The translations under genes were made by a program, and so were the position numbers. This document shows, in pieces, positions 8,795 to 18,008 of a DNA stretch of 64,000 bases. The stretch comes from Kosakonia sacchari (GTDB lineage Bacteria; Pseudomonadota; Gammaproteobacteria; Enterobacterales; Enterobacteriaceae), in contig FOAY01000018.1 of NCBI GenBank assembly GCA_900109485.1, positions 26,198-90,197 of the forward strand, given 5' to 3'. Position 1 is the stretch's first letter. Every line of letters begins with the position of its first letter. The notes beneath the pieces were generated by a model, which saw only the letters and a list, made by a program, of their open reading frames with translations, was not told where the DNA came from and ran no database searches.

Positions 8795-9163
8795 CTACGA
8801 GCGGGTTGATCCTTCATAAAGCTGGTGCCGGATATTTTCCGGTACCAGTTCCATCACCTGCTGATACGAAGCATCCACCAGATAGTAAATCTGCGAATCC
8901 GGCAACGAACCGTCGAGATATACCGTGCTCCAGTGCGCTTTATTCAGATGGCGGCTTGGGCGCACATCTTCATGCTGTTGACGCAGCAGCTCCGCCAGTT
9001 CCGGGCTGGTTTTCAGCGACGCCGCCGGGCGGCCGTCCACCTCTTTCACCATCGCAAACAGCACATCTGAGACCTTGATTTGCGTGGCTTTCCAGTCACT
9101 GTGCACACTCTGCTCCGCGCCAGGCCTGGACATGCAATATTGCAGTAACTCCGAAATTGTCAT
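8795..9163 (-). CDS. yjbR: MmcQ/YjbR family protein
   Basis: A 122-residue small protein of the MmcQ/YjbR family (CyaY-like fold), proposed to bind DNA, physiological role unknown. The sequence starts MTISELLQYCMSRPGAEQSV and carries the family pattern KVSDVLFAMV followed by HWSTVYLDGSLPDSQIYYLV. The ATG complement of 9161-9163 is taken because it gives the family N-terminus; the frame is open upstream into yjbQ. It starts 2 bases after the yjbQ stop, so the two are co-transcribed. It is convergent with uvrA, only 3 bases apart. Confidence 0.9.
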   Translation of the reverse strand: MTISELLQYCMSRPGAEQSVHSDWKATQIKVSDVLFAMVKEVDGRPAASLKTSPELAELLRQQHEDVRPSRHLNKAHWSTVYLDGSLPDSQIYYLVDASYQQVMELVPENIRHQLYEGSTRS

Positions 9164-9165
9164 CT

Positions 9166-9582
9166 TTATTCCCCTTGTAGCGTCGCGATAATCGTGCGCG
9201 ACCCGCCGTGGATACGATGCTCTCCCAGCCAGATCCCCTGCCACGTTCCTAACTGCACGCGCCCATTCCTGACCGGCAGCAGCAGTGAAACACCCAGTGT
9301 TGAGGATTTGATATGCGAGGGCATATCATCCGGCCCCTCGTAGTCGTGCTTATACGGTGCATTGTCCGGTACTGCATTTAAAAAGTGGCGCTCCATATCG
9401 TCGCGCACCGTGGAGTCACAATTTTCATTCAGGGTGAGGGAAGCTGACGTGTGCATCAGCAACAGATGCAATAAACCCACCTGCACGCGGGGAAGCTCGC
9501 GAATTTGCGCCAGCACTTCATCAGTGACCAGGTGAAACCCGCGCGATTTCGCGCCAAGCGTAAGCGTCTGTTGATACCACAT
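9166..9582 (-). CDS. yjbQ: YjbQ family protein (UPF0047)
   Basis: A 138-residue protein of the UPF0047 family. E. coli YjbQ has weak thiamine phosphate synthase activity in vitro; the true role is uncertain. Family features visible are [44 protein letters not shown] and [13 protein letters not shown], with the conserved histidines. The ATG complement of 9580-9582 gives the usual start [10 protein letters not shown]. It is the first gene of a yjbQ-yjbR unit and follows aphA by 69 bases. Confidence 0.92.
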   Translation of the reverse strand: MWYQQTLTLGAKSRGFHLVTDEVLAQIRELPRVQVGLLHLLLMHTSASLTLNENCDSTVRDDMERHFLNAVPDNAPYKHDYEGPDDMPSHIKSSTLGVSLLLPVRNGRVQLGTWQGIWLGEHRIHGGSRTIIATLQGE

Positions 9583-9651
9583 CGACTGTTCCTTCTGCAA
9601 AGAGGCCGTTTTTAAGTGTGCTGCAAATCGGCAAAAGGGCAAATCCGGCGC

Positions 9652-10362
9652 TTAAAACTCAGAATCGACAATCACCTCTTCACCCATAGCACCTGCCTGC
9701 GGCAATGGTTTATAGGTGGAATTCGCGGCACGCAGAATGCGGACTGGCCGGGCTTCGCTCGCACGCGCAGCGGCGATATCGCTGTCCGAGTCGCCGTAGA
9801 AAATGCGGATCTGCTTCTCCTTCAGCCACTGAGTTTTGGTGTTCTGCCCTGGCTGGTCACCGGCAAAAATCACCGGATTCATATTCGCGGCCGGGATCAG
9901 AAAATCCTCCTGCAACGTTTTCGTCACGGTTTCCGTTTTTGTCTGGCTGCGGCCGGTAATGAAAAAGATGTTGTCGCCGCGTTTCACATGCATGGCGATT
10001 AACTGACGCGCCACCTCTTTGGGAATGCTGAATGCATCCCAGCCGTTATTCATTTTTTCCCAGAACGCCGGGTTGTGCAGGTAATCATCACTCTCCGGAG
10101 ACCAGGTTTTCTTACCGCGCCAGAAACCGGGGCTGGAGAAGAGTACCGTATCGTCGATATCAAACCCGACCGCCATTGGCGGGCGCTCCACCAGCGAGCT
10201 TTCAATTTGCGCCACGGAAACCCAGTGAACCGGTGCCTGCTCGGCCAGTTTGATGATGTTGGTGCCATCCGCAACCGGAGAAGGTGCGGAGGCGTAAACC
10301 GCAAGGCTACCTGACGCCAGCCATAAACAGGCGGCGCCGAAAAGACGAGTGATCGTTCGCAT
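9652..10362 (-). CDS. aphA: Class B acid phosphatase AphA
   Basis: A 236-residue periplasmic nonspecific phosphatase and phosphotransferase of the DDDD superfamily. A signal peptide ends near VYASA (residue 26). The catalytic motif [12 protein letters not shown] (67-77) supplies the nucleophile D68 and acid/base D70. Motifs [11 protein letters not shown] and [14 protein letters not shown] complete the HAD-like metal site. The length equals that of the E. coli enzyme. It lies downstream of tyrB in the same direction but is separated by about 190 bases and a hairpin, so it probably has its own promoter. Confidence 0.95.
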   Translation of the reverse strand: MRTITRLFGAACLWLASGSLAVYASAPSPVADGTNIIKLAEQAPVHWVSVAQIESSLVERPPMAVGFDIDDTVLFSSPGFWRGKKTWSPESDDYLHNPAFWEKMNNGWDAFSIPKEVARQLIAMHVKRGDNIFFITGRSQTKTETVTKTLQEDFLIPAANMNPVIFAGDQPGQNTKTQWLKEKQIRIFYGDSDSDIAAARASEARPVRILRAANSTYKPLPQAGAMGEEVIVDSEF

Positions 10363-10503
10363 CTTTATCCCTAAATTATCAGTTCGTTATATTCATAAAT
10401 GGTGCGAATGGTCGAAATGTTATCCGACCTTAACCCCAGCGGCAGATGAAACAAAGGATTTTCTGCTAATTACGCGGATAATGAGAGAAAACGGGGGGAT
10501 AAT

Positions 10504-10529
10504 GACCTTCCGCCCATGGGCAGAAGGTC
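10504..10529 (-). terminator. Hairpin downstream of tyrB
   Basis: GACCTTC-c-GCCC-at-GGGC-a-GAAGGTC is a strong interrupted stem 28 bases beyond the tyrB stop. No clear T-run follows on the minus strand, so it may be an mRNA 3'-end protector or a weak terminator. The rest of the 10363-10556 gap should hold the aphA promoter; no clear site is seen. Confidence 0.5.
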
Positions 10530-10556
10530 GGGGAAAACTAAAAAGTGAGCGGGTGC

Positions 10557-11750
10557 TTACATTACTGCGGCGAATGCTTTCGCCACGCGTTGCACGTTGC
10601 GGCTGTTCAGACCGGCAACACACATACGACCGCTGGCAATCAGGTAAACGCCAAACTCCTCGCGCAGACGATCGACCTGCGCCGCGCTCAGGCCGGTGTA
10701 GCTGAACATACCGCGCTGCTTAAGCAGGTAGTCGAAATTCCCGCCCGGCACGGCTTCGCGCAGCACCTGCACCAGTTGCTGGCGCATTGCCTGAATGCGC
10801 GTGCGCATCGTTTCCACTTCCTTCAGCCAGAGCGCCCGTAACGCCGCGTCACCGAGTACGGTTGCTACCAGCTGCGCGCCAAAACTTGGCGGGCTGGAGT
10901 AGTTGCGACGGACGGTGGCTTTCAGTTGTCCCAGCACGCGGCCTGCGGCTTCGCTGTCTTCACACACCACGGAAAGCCCGCCGATACGCTCGCCATACAG
11001 GGAGAAAATTTTGGAGAACGAGTTGCTGACCAGCGCAGGCATCCCGGCGCTGGCAATCGCGCGGATAGCGTAAGCGTCTTCTTCCATACCCGCGCCGAAG
11101 CCCTGGTAAGCGATGTCGAGGAACGGGATCAAATTGCGCGCTTTCAGCACGCCGACTACCTCGTCCCACTGGGCGTTAGTCAGATCCGCACCGGTCGGGT
11201 TATGGCAGCACGGATGCAGCAACACGATGCTTTGCTCCGGCAGGGTATTCAGTTTTTCCAGCAGTGCCGGGAAGCGCACGCCGTTGGTTTCATCGTCGTA
11301 CCAAGGGTAAGTGCTTACTTCGAATCCAGCGCCTTCAAAAATAGCGATGTGGTTTTCCCAGGTCGGATCGCTGACCCAGACGCCGGAGTTGGGGAAGTAG
11401 CGTTTCAGGAAATCCGCGCCGATTTTCAGCGCGCCGGAACCGCCCAGCGTCTGGATAGTTGCCACGCGGTTTTGCGCCAGCACCGGGTGATCGGCACCAA
11501 ACAGCAGCGGCGCAATGGAGTGACGATAGCTGTTCAGCCCTTCCATCGGCAGATAGAGCGATGCGCCGTGCGGTTGCGCATTCAGGCGCGTTTCGGCTTC
11601 AGCCACCGCTTGCAGGCGCGGAATGATGCCATCTTCGTTGTAATACAACCCGATGCTGAGGTTAATTTTGTCGCTTCTGGGATCTTCTTTAAAACGCTCC
11701 ATGAGCGAGAGAATCGGGTCGCCAGCGTAGGCGTCAACTTTTTGAAACAC
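10557..11750 (-). CDS. tyrB: Aromatic amino acid aminotransferase
   Basis: A 397-residue PLP enzyme that makes tyrosine and phenylalanine (and leucine) from their keto acids with glutamate. The PLP lysine lies in [28 protein letters not shown] and [12 protein letters not shown] supply the cofactor-binding Asn, Asp and Tyr. The start is GTG (complement of 11748-11750), which gives [14 protein letters not shown] and exactly the E. coli length. An ATG-like start further upstream would add 13 residues unlike the family. It follows alr by about 105 bases. E. coli tyrB is repressed by TyrR; only a weak TGTAAA half-site is seen here. Confidence 0.97.
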   Translation of the reverse strand: MFQKVDAYAGDPILSLMERFKEDPRSDKINLSIGLYYNEDGIIPRLQAVAEAETRLNAQPHGASLYLPMEGLNSYRHSIAPLLFGADHPVLAQNRVATIQTLGGSGALKIGADFLKRYFPNSGVWVSDPTWENHIAIFEGAGFEVSTYPWYDDETNGVRFPALLEKLNTLPEQSIVLLHPCCHNPTGADLTNAQWDEVVGVLKARNLIPFLDIAYQGFGAGMEEDAYAIRAIASAGMPALVSNSFSKIFSLYGERIGGLSVVCEDSEAAGRVLGQLKATVRRNYSSPPSFGAQLVATVLGDAALRALWLKEVETMRTRIQAMRQQLVQVLREAVPGGNFDYLLKQRGMFSYTGLSAAQVDRLREEFGVYLIASGRMCVAGLNSRNVQRVAKAFAAVM

Positions 11751-11824
11751 GCGTGTATTCTCCAGGTTTACAGTCGGCAAGACCAACACAATAAACCGGA
11801 AGCCGGGGAAGATCGAGAGGAGCA

Positions 11825-11848
11825 GCGCTTTCCCGTGCAGGAAAGCGC
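11825..11848 (-). terminator. Hairpin between alr and tyrB
   Basis: GCGCTTTCC-cgtgca-GGAAAGCGC is a 9-bp stem just after the alr stop. No good T-run follows on the minus strand, so it may attenuate rather than stop read-through into tyrB. Confidence 0.5.
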
Positions 11849-11855
11849 AAAACGT

Positions 11856-12935
11856 TTAGTCGAGGTACTTCAGCGACGCCCTGGCGGTCAGGCGCGTAAT
11901 AAGTTCGTAAGCACTCACTTTTGTGATGGCGGCGATACGCTCGACGGGCAAACCTTCGCCCCACAGCACCACGCTATCACCGACGCGCTCACGCGCATCC
12001 GGGCCGAGATCGACACAAATCATGTCCATTGCCACGCGGCCAACGATCGGCACTTCGCGTCCGTTGACCAGCACGGGCGTGCCGGAAGGCGCAGCGCGCG
12101 GATAACCGTCACCATATCCCATCGCCACCACGCCTAAGCGGGTGTCGCGCTCGCTTTCCCACGTACCGCCGTAACCGACCGCGTCTCCTGATTTGTGGTC
12201 GCGCACGGCAATCAGCGTGGAAGTCAATGTCATCACCGGCTGAAAGCCGAAATCCGCGCCCCACGGTCTGTTCTCCAGCGGCGAAACACCATAGAGAATG
12301 ATGCCGGGGCGCACAGCGTCAAAGTGCGACTGCGGCCACAGCAAGGTGCCGCCGGAAGCGGCAATCGAACGCAGGCCCGGTTTGCCTTCGGTAAAGGTGG
12401 TGAAAATATCCAGCTGGCGTTCCGTTACGCCGCACTCCGGCTCATCGGCACGGGCAAAGTGGCTGGCAAAATTCACCGGTTGACGCACGTTTTTGCAGCC
12501 GGAGAGACGCGCGTAAAACGCCTCAGCTTCATGAGGATGCACGCCAAGACGATGCATGCCGGTATCCAGTTTCATCCACACCGTTACCGGCGCGGGCAGC
12601 GTGGCCGTTTCCAGCGCATCCAGTTGCCAGGGGCTATGGATCACCGTTTCCAGTTGGTGCTCTGCCAGCACGGGCAGATCGCTGGCGGCGAAAAAACCTT
12701 CCAGCAACAGAATCGGTTGTGTGATTCCCCCTGCGCGCAGTTGCAGGGCTTCTTCGAGACGGGCAACGCCAAAAGCGTCGGCATCGGGGAGCGTTCGCGC
12801 GGTCTCTACGAGACCGTGTCCATAGGCGTTCGCTTTCACGACTGCAACCAGTCGGCTGGCGGGAGCCAGCTCGCGCAGACGTTGCAGATTGTGTCGCAGA
12901 GCGCGGCGGTTAACTACTACGGTTGCCGCTTGCAT
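11856..12935 (-). CDS. alr: Alanine racemase (biosynthetic)
   Basis: A 359-residue PLP enzyme that interconverts L- and D-alanine for peptidoglycan. The PLP lysine is K34 in [24 protein letters not shown] carries the catalytic tyrosine, and [13 protein letters not shown] is the dimer and active-site segment. The ATG complement of 12933-12935 gives [17 protein letters not shown] and the exact E. coli length. It lies downstream of dnaB in the same direction, separated by a 140-bp gap that is nearly filled by a copy of the repeat family. Confidence 0.97.
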   Translation of the reverse strand: MQAATVVVNRRALRHNLQRLRELAPASRLVAVVKANAYGHGLVETARTLPDADAFGVARLEEALQLRAGGITQPILLLEGFFAASDLPVLAEHQLETVIHSPWQLDALETATLPAPVTVWMKLDTGMHRLGVHPHEAEAFYARLSGCKNVRQPVNFASHFARADEPECGVTERQLDIFTTFTEGKPGLRSIAASGGTLLWPQSHFDAVRPGIILYGVSPLENRPWGADFGFQPVMTLTSTLIAVRDHKSGDAVGYGGTWESERDTRLGVVAMGYGDGYPRAAPSGTPVLVNGREVPIVGRVAMDMICVDLGPDARERVGDSVVLWGEGLPVERIAAITKVSAYELITRLTARASLKYLD

Positions 12936-12972
12936 GTTTTTCCTCAAAAACAATTTTCTGAATCATTCGCGT

Positions 12973-13070
12973 TGCAGGAAGGCAACAAGCCCGGAATCCC
13001 CGGGGCTTAGTAAACCAAGTGACCGGGGTGAACGGGCACCGTCAGCGCACCTGCGGCGCGAAGGATGACG
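12973..13070 (+). repeat. Intergenic hairpin repeat, copy R1 (dnaB-alr gap)
   Basis: Core CCCCGG at 12998-13003 pairs with CCGGGG at 13023-13028 around GGCTTAG...CCAAGTGA. It is preceded by GCAGGAAGGCAACAAG and ends GCGAAGGATGACG, both shared with other copies (32540, 35146, 42992, 43118). It is the most diverged copy. It is antisense to the dnaB and alr transcripts and fills most of the gap between them. Confidence 0.8.
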
Positions 13071-13075
13071 AAAAT

Positions 13076-14482
13076 TTATTCATCGTCGTATTGTGGCCCT
13101 GCATAATTATCAAAACGTGACCACTGCCCGTTAAAGGTCAGACGTACCGTACCGATCGGCCCGTTACGCTGCTTACCAATAATGATTTCTGCAATGCCTT
13201 TTAAATCGCTGTTTTCGTGATAAACCTCGTCACGATAGATAAACATGATTAAGTCGGCGTCCTGCTCGATAGAACCGGATTCACGCAGGTCGGAGTTGAC
13301 CGGGCGTTTATCGGCGCGCTGTTCCAGAGAGCGGTTAAGCTGCGACAGCGCCACCACCGGCACGTGCAGCTCTTTCGCCAGCGCTTTCAGCGAGCGGGAG
13401 ATTTCGGCGATCTCCAGCGTACGGTTGTCGGAAAGCGACGGCACGCGCATCAGCTGAAGGTAGTCGATCATAATAAGGCCTATCCCACCGTGCTCGCGGG
13501 CAATACGCCGCGCGCGTGAACGCACTTCTGTCGGCGTCAGGCCGGAGGAGTCATCGATGTAAATATTGCGTTTTTCCAGCAGGATCCCCATGGTGCCGGA
13601 GATGCGCGCCCAGTCTTCATCGTCAAGCTGGCCGGTACGGATGCGCGTCTGATCCACGCGCGACAGCGACGCCAGGGAACGCATCATAATCTGTTCTGAT
13701 GGCATCTCCAGACTGAAGATAAGAACCGGTTTATCCTGCAACATAGCCGCATTTTCGACGAGATTCATCGCAAATGTTGTTTTACCCATCGATGGACGGG
13801 CGGCAACAATAATCAGATCCGACGGCTGCAAACCTGCCGTCTTTTTATTGAGATCTTCATAGCCGGTGTTTACGCCCGTGACGCCATCATGCGGCTGCTG
13901 GAAAAGCTGTTCGATGCGCGAGACGGTTGCCTCAAGCACATCGGCGATATTTTTTGGGCCTTCGTCTTTGTTGGCGCGGCTTTCGGCGATCTTAAATACC
14001 CGCGATTCCGCCAGGTCGAGCAGATCTTCGCTGCTGCGCCCCTGCGGATCGAAACCGGCATTGGCGATTTCATTGGCTACCGCGATCATCTCGCGAACGA
14101 CGGCACGTTCACGCACGATATCGGCATAAGCGCTGATATTCGCCGCACTTGGCGTATTTTTCGACAACTCAGCCAGATAGGCAAAGCCGCCGACAATATC
14201 CAGTTGCCCTTGCAGTTCCAGCGATTCCGCCAGAGTGATCAGGTCGATAGGTTTCCCCATCTCCTGCAAGCGATGCATCTCGGTAAAAATATGGCGGTGC
14301 GGACGGGTATAAAAGTCTTCGGCCACGACGCGCTCGGCGACGTCGTCCCAGCGCTCATTATCCAGCATTAAACCGCCCAACACCGACTGCTCCGCTTCGA
14401 TGGAATGTGGAGGCACTTTCATCCCCTCGACCTGTCTGTCAGGGGTTTCAGTCTGTTTGTTGAAGGGTTTATTTCCTGCCAT
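13076..14482 (-). CDS. dnaB: Replicative DNA helicase DnaB
   Basis: A 468-residue hexameric 5'-3' helicase of the replication fork. The N-terminal DnaG-interacting domain (about 20-160) includes PHSIEAEQSVLGGLML. The RecA-like domain has Walker A at about 228-235 (ARPSMGKT), Walker B IMIDYLQLM, and the arginine-finger and H4 region DLRESGSIEQDADLIMFIYR. The length is three residues short of E. coli. No intein is present. It is divergent from qor with a 59-base gap. Confidence 0.98.
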   Translation of the reverse strand: MAGNKPFNKQTETPDRQVEGMKVPPHSIEAEQSVLGGLMLDNERWDDVAERVVAEDFYTRPHRHIFTEMHRLQEMGKPIDLITLAESLELQGQLDIVGGFAYLAELSKNTPSAANISAYADIVRERAVVREMIAVANEIANAGFDPQGRSSEDLLDLAESRVFKIAESRANKDEGPKNIADVLEATVSRIEQLFQQPHDGVTGVNTGYEDLNKKTAGLQPSDLIIVAARPSMGKTTFAMNLVENAAMLQDKPVLIFSLEMPSEQIMMRSLASLSRVDQTRIRTGQLDDEDWARISGTMGILLEKRNIYIDDSSGLTPTEVRSRARRIAREHGGIGLIMIDYLQLMRVPSLSDNRTLEIAEISRSLKALAKELHVPVVALSQLNRSLEQRADKRPVNSDLRESGSIEQDADLIMFIYRDEVYHENSDLKGIAEIIIGKQRNGPIGTVRLTFNGQWSRFDNYAGPQYDDE

Positions 14483-14541
14483 AGTGAATGGAGCTATCCG
14501 GGTTATGAATGGTTCGAAAGATTATCACATCAGGAGGAAGC

Positions 14542-15525
14542 ATGGCGACACGAATAGAATTTCACAAGCATGGCGGCCCCGACGTACTCAGCGCGGTGGA
14601 ATTTACCCCCGCAGCTCCGGCGGAAAACGAGGTGCAGGTGGAAAATAAAGCCATTGGCATCAACTACATCGACACCTACATTCGCAGCGGCTTATACCCG
14701 CCTCCCGCGCTGCCAAGCGGGCTGGGCACCGAAGCCGCAGGCGTGGTGAGTAAAGTCGGCAGTAACGTCACGCATATTAAGGTCGGCGATCGCGTGGTGT
14801 ATGCGCAATCCGGGCTTGGCGCGTACAGTTCGGTGCATAACGTTCTGGCAGACAAAGTGGCCGTCCTGCCAAACGCCATCTCCTTTGAACAAGCCGCCGC
14901 CTCGTTTCTGAAGGGGCTGACGGTGTTCTATCTCCTGCGCAAAACCTACGACATCAAACCCAATGAGATCTTTTTATTCCACGCAGCGGCGGGCGGCGTC
15001 GGGCTGATTGCCTGCCAGTGGGCGAAAGCGCTGGGCGCAAAGCTTATCGGTACCGTAGGTTCGACGCAGAAAGCGCAGCGCGCATTGCAGGCCGGTGCCT
15101 GGCAGGTGATCAACTACAGCGAAGAGAATGTGATTGAACGCGTTAAGGCGCTGACCGACGGTAAAAAGGTCAGCGTGGTGTATGACTCGGTGGGTAAAGA
15201 TACCTGGGAAATTTCCCTCGACTGCCTGCACCGTCGTGGGCTGATGGTCAGCTTCGGCAACTCCTCCGGGCCGGTCACCGGCGTGAACCTGGGCATTCTC
15301 AACCAGAAGGGCTCCCTTTATGCTACCCGCCCTTCCCTGAACGGCTATATCACCACCCGCGAAGAGCTACAGGAAGCCAGCAATGAGCTGTTCTCGCTGA
15401 TCGCCAGCGGGGTGATTAAAGTGGATGTGGCTGACAACCAGAAATTCGCGCTGAAAGATGCGCAACGGGCGCATGAAGCGCTGGAGAGCCGGGCCACGCA
15501 AGGCTCAAGCCTGCTGATCCCGTGA
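14542..15525 (+). CDS. qor: NADPH:quinone oxidoreductase (zeta-crystallin type)
   Basis: A 327-residue zinc-independent medium-chain reductase that reduces quinones with NADPH. The catalytic fold starts MATRIEFHKHGGPDVLSAVE. The Rossmann nucleotide-binding motif is AAAGGVGLIACQWAKALGAK, and GLGTEAAGVVSKVG is the quinone-reductase signature. The start ATG at 14542 is preceded by AGGAGG and gives the E. coli length; an upstream in-frame ATG would add 11 unrelated residues. A terminator follows at 15546. Confidence 0.96.
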   Translation: MATRIEFHKHGGPDVLSAVEFTPAAPAENEVQVENKAIGINYIDTYIRSGLYPPPALPSGLGTEAAGVVSKVGSNVTHIKVGDRVVYAQSGLGAYSSVHNVLADKVAVLPNAISFEQAAASFLKGLTVFYLLRKTYDIKPNEIFLFHAAAGGVGLIACQWAKALGAKLIGTVGSTQKAQRALQAGAWQVINYSEENVIERVKALTDGKKVSVVYDSVGKDTWEISLDCLHRRGLMVSFGNSSGPVTGVNLGILNQKGSLYATRPSLNGYITTREELQEASNELFSLIASGVIKVDVADNQKFALKDAQRAHEALESRATQGSSLLIP

Positions 15526-15545
15526 GGTAAGTCTCAGAAAGAATT

Positions 15546-15577
15546 AGGGCTTCCCGCAGGAAGCCCTTTCTTTTTTT
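15546..15577 (+). terminator. Rho-independent terminator of qor
   Basis: AGGGCTTCC-cgca-GGAAGCCCT hairpin followed by TTCTTTTTTT, 20 bases beyond the qor stop. Confidence 0.92.
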
Positions 15578-15714
15578 AGTTCGGCTGCATTGTAGGGTAC
15601 AGCGCGATGAATTCGTTAACGTCGCGATAGTGACAGATTTAATATCTAAATCCTATTCGGTTCTAAGCAATGCTGCTGGAAATGTCTCAGGGTTGTGACG
15701 AACCACTCAATACT

Positions 15715-15957
15715 TTAGTAACGCCAGCGGTTATTGCGTTGATAACGTGGAACCTTCGGCTCTTTGATGGCACGAATCACCCAGACTACCGCCACGGCCA
15801 GCAGCAGCCAGGGCAACAGTTTGATCATCAAAGCAAAAAGGCCGCCCAAAAACATGACTGCGGTGGCAACCAGCAGCGCGGCGATAATGCCGAGCAGCGA
15901 AACGCCGGTCACCAGCAACATGACAAAAAAGCCAATAATAAACAGTAGTTCCAGCAT
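15715..15957 (-). CDS. pspG: Phage shock protein G
   Basis: An 80-residue inner-membrane protein of the phage-shock response, with two long hydrophobic segments (about 3-33 and 37-62) and a basic Tyr/Arg-rich tail ending NNRWRY. The sequence is nearly that of E. coli PspG, at the same length. A sigma-54 promoter lies directly upstream, as known for pspG, whose activator PspF is encoded elsewhere. Confidence 0.96.
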   Translation of the reverse strand: MLELLFIIGFFVMLLVTGVSLLGIIAALLVATAVMFLGGLFALMIKLLPWLLLAVAVVWVIRAIKEPKVPRYQRNNRWRY

Positions 15958-15992
15958 GATCTTCTCCAGCGAATCAGTAATATCTTTTGCAT

Positions 15993-16008
15993 TACAAGAA
16001 ACATGCCA
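15993..16008 (-). promoter_or_regulatory. Sigma-54 promoter of pspG
   Basis: On the minus strand TGGCATGTTTCTTGTA matches the -24/-12 consensus TGGCAC-N5-TTGCA with two mismatches. It ends 35 bases before the pspG start codon. This placement agrees with RpoN/PspF control of the gene. Confidence 0.8.
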
Positions 16009-16090
16009 AAAATAACCTTATGATTTTAAAATAAAAAACCCGGCAACGCTGTGCAGGGCTTAGTGAATTTGACCATCTTTTAGTGAAATT

Positions 16091-17110
16091 TTAACGCTTC
16101 GATGCCACCAGGTTTAGCGCGTGCTCCACTACCGCGATATCAGCGCCTGCTTTGTGCGCATTTTCGCTCAGATAGCGGCGCCACTGACGCGCGCCCGGCA
16201 CGCCCTGGAATAACCCGAGCATATGACGCGTGATATGGCCAAGATAAGCGCCATTGCTCAGTTCGCGTTCAATATAGGGATACATTGCGCGAACCACGGC
16301 GACAGGATCGGCATCCGCAACATCGGCCCCATAAATCTCCCGATCGACAGCGGCCAGAATCCCCGGATTCTGATAGGCTTCGCGCCCTACCATAACCCCA
16401 TCCATATGCTGCAAATGGGCTTTGGCCTCTTCCAGCGATTTTATGCCGCCGTTGATCGCCATCTTCAGGTGCGGGAAATCGCGTTTAAGCTGGTAGACAC
16501 GCGGGTAATCCAGCGGCGGGATCTCGCGGTTCTCTTTTGGACTCAGGCCAGAGAGCCAGGCTTTACGGGCATGAATGATAAAACTTTCGCACTCGCCTTT
16601 ACCGGCCACAGTACCAATAAAATCGCAGAGGAATGCGTAGCTATCCTGATCGTCGATGCCAATACGGGTTTTCACCGTCACCGGAATAGAAACCACGTCC
16701 CGCATCGCTTTAACGCAGTCTGCCACCAGTTGTGCTTCGCCCATCAGGCAAGCGCCAAAACGCCCGTTCTGCATGCGATCTGACGGGCAACCGACGTTAA
16801 GGTTGATCTCATCGTAACCGCGCGCTTGCGCAAGCTTCGTACAGTGCGCAAGCTGCGCCGGATCGCTGCCGCCGAGTTGCAGCGCCACCGGGTGCTCTTC
16901 CTCGCTGTACGCCAGATAGTCACCTTTGCCATGAATAATGGCACCCGTGGTCACCATTTCGGTGTAGAGCAGCGTCTGGCGCGACAGTAAACGCAGGAAG
17001 TAGCGGCAATGTCTGTCCGTCCAGTCGAGCATCGGAGCGACGCTGAATCGCCCATACCAGTGATTGTCAGAAGTTACAGGCATTACGCTGGTTTGGCTGG
17101 CGTTAGTCAT
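16091..17110 (-). CDS. dusA: tRNA-dihydrouridine(20/20a) synthase DusA
   Basis: A 339-residue FMN enzyme that reduces uridines 20 and 20a of tRNA to dihydrouridine. The FMN barrel begins [18 protein letters not shown]. The catalytic cysteine is C108 in [29 protein letters not shown] and [11 protein letters not shown] line the FMN and tRNA site, and [14 protein letters not shown] closes the barrel. The N-terminus is variable in the family; ATG at 17110 is used, with 17083 as an alternative. Compared with E. coli, two genes separate it from zur. Confidence 0.96.
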   Translation of the reverse strand: MTNASQTSVMPVTSDNHWYGRFSVAPMLDWTDRHCRYFLRLLSRQTLLYTEMVTTGAIIHGKGDYLAYSEEEHPVALQLGGSDPAQLAHCTKLAQARGYDEINLNVGCPSDRMQNGRFGACLMGEAQLVADCVKAMRDVVSIPVTVKTRIGIDDQDSYAFLCDFIGTVAGKGECESFIIHARKAWLSGLSPKENREIPPLDYPRVYQLKRDFPHLKMAINGGIKSLEEAKAHLQHMDGVMVGREAYQNPGILAAVDREIYGADVADADPVAVVRAMYPYIERELSNGAYLGHITRHMLGLFQGVPGARQWRRYLSENAHKAGADIAVVEHALNLVASKR

Positions 17111-17344
17111 TTCAGAATTACCGTGCTTTGATTTCCAGAAAAAGAGGTGCTCTCACCGCTATTCCGCCGGTGAGCGAAAGCAATAAGACAATAAGATTTT
17201 CTATTGTATCACATTCGCTGTAAGGCGCTGGAAAAGGCACTTTTCACCTTGTTGAGACGCGGTTCCCTTCCTATATTTTTTTAGCGTACAAGGAGTTTTA
17301 ACCCAATAGCAGAAAGCTATTGTCAACCGAAACAGGGAGTTATT

Positions 17345-17968
17345 ATGTCTAAACCGTATGTTCGTCTTGATAAAAATGATGCAGCCGTTCTGTTAGTTGA
17401 TCATCAAACGGGTTTGTTATCTCTGGTAAGAGATATTGAGCCGGACAAGTTCAAAAATAATGTTTTGGCATTAAGCGATCTCGCCAAATATTTCAAATTA
17501 CCCACGATTTTGACCACAAGTTTTGAAACCGGACCGAATGGCCCGCTGGTACCGGAACTTAAAGCGCAGTTCCCGGATGCGCCTTATATTGCCCGCCCGG
17601 GTAACATAAATGCCTGGGATAACGAAGATTTCGTTAAGGCCGTCAAAGCAACCGGCAAGAAGCAGTTGATTATTGCCGGGGTGGTGACGGAAGTGTGCGT
17701 TGCTTTCCCGGCGTTATCCGCCATTGAAGAAGGGTATGACGTGTTTGTTATTACCGACGCTTCAGGAACATTCAATGAAATTACACGTCATTCCGCATGG
17801 GATCGTATGTCCCAGGCTGGCGTGCAGTTGATGACATGGTTTGGCGCAGCCTGCGAATTACACCGCGACTGGCGTAATGATATTGAAGGTCTGGCAACGC
17901 TGTTTTCCAACCATATTCCTGATTACCGTAATCTGATGACCAGCTACGACAAGCTCACCGGCAAATAA
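17345..17968 (+). CDS. ycaC: Isochorismatase-family hydrolase YcaC
   Basis: A 207-residue cysteine hydrolase, nearly identical to E. coli YcaC as I recall it; that enzyme forms an octamer and its natural substrate is unknown. D19 (VLLVDHQTGLL) and C118 (IAGVVTEVCVAFPALSA) are the expected catalytic residues, with the family cis-peptide before C118. The start is preceded by AGGGAG. In E. coli ycaC lies elsewhere on the chromosome; here it sits with a TraF-like gene between dusA and zur. Confidence 0.93.
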   Translation: MSKPYVRLDKNDAAVLLVDHQTGLLSLVRDIEPDKFKNNVLALSDLAKYFKLPTILTTSFETGPNGPLVPELKAQFPDAPYIARPGNINAWDNEDFVKAVKATGKKQLIIAGVVTEVCVAFPALSAIEEGYDVFVITDASGTFNEITRHSAWDRMSQAGVQLMTWFGAACELHRDWRNDIEGLATLFSNHIPDYRNLMTSYDKLTGK

Positions 17969-17978
17969 GCGCCAATAA

Positions 17979-18002
17979 AACCGGAGGCGCAATGCCTCCG
18001 GT
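17979..18002. terminator. Terminator between ycaC and the TraF-like gene
   Basis: AACCGGAGGC-gcaat-GCCTCCGGTT hairpin. On the minus strand it is followed by TTTTATTGG, so it best serves the TraF-like gene, and possibly ycaC on the other strand. Confidence 0.75.
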
Positions 18003-18008
18003 TACTCA

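Noticed and set aside
11751..11800. TyrR box before tyrB
   Set aside because: Only one TGTAAA half-site is clear; the second half does not match TTTACA well enough to call.
10926..12137. Plus-strand ORF of 403 codons
   Set aside because: Antisense to tyrB and alr, spanning both genes and their gap; no domain.
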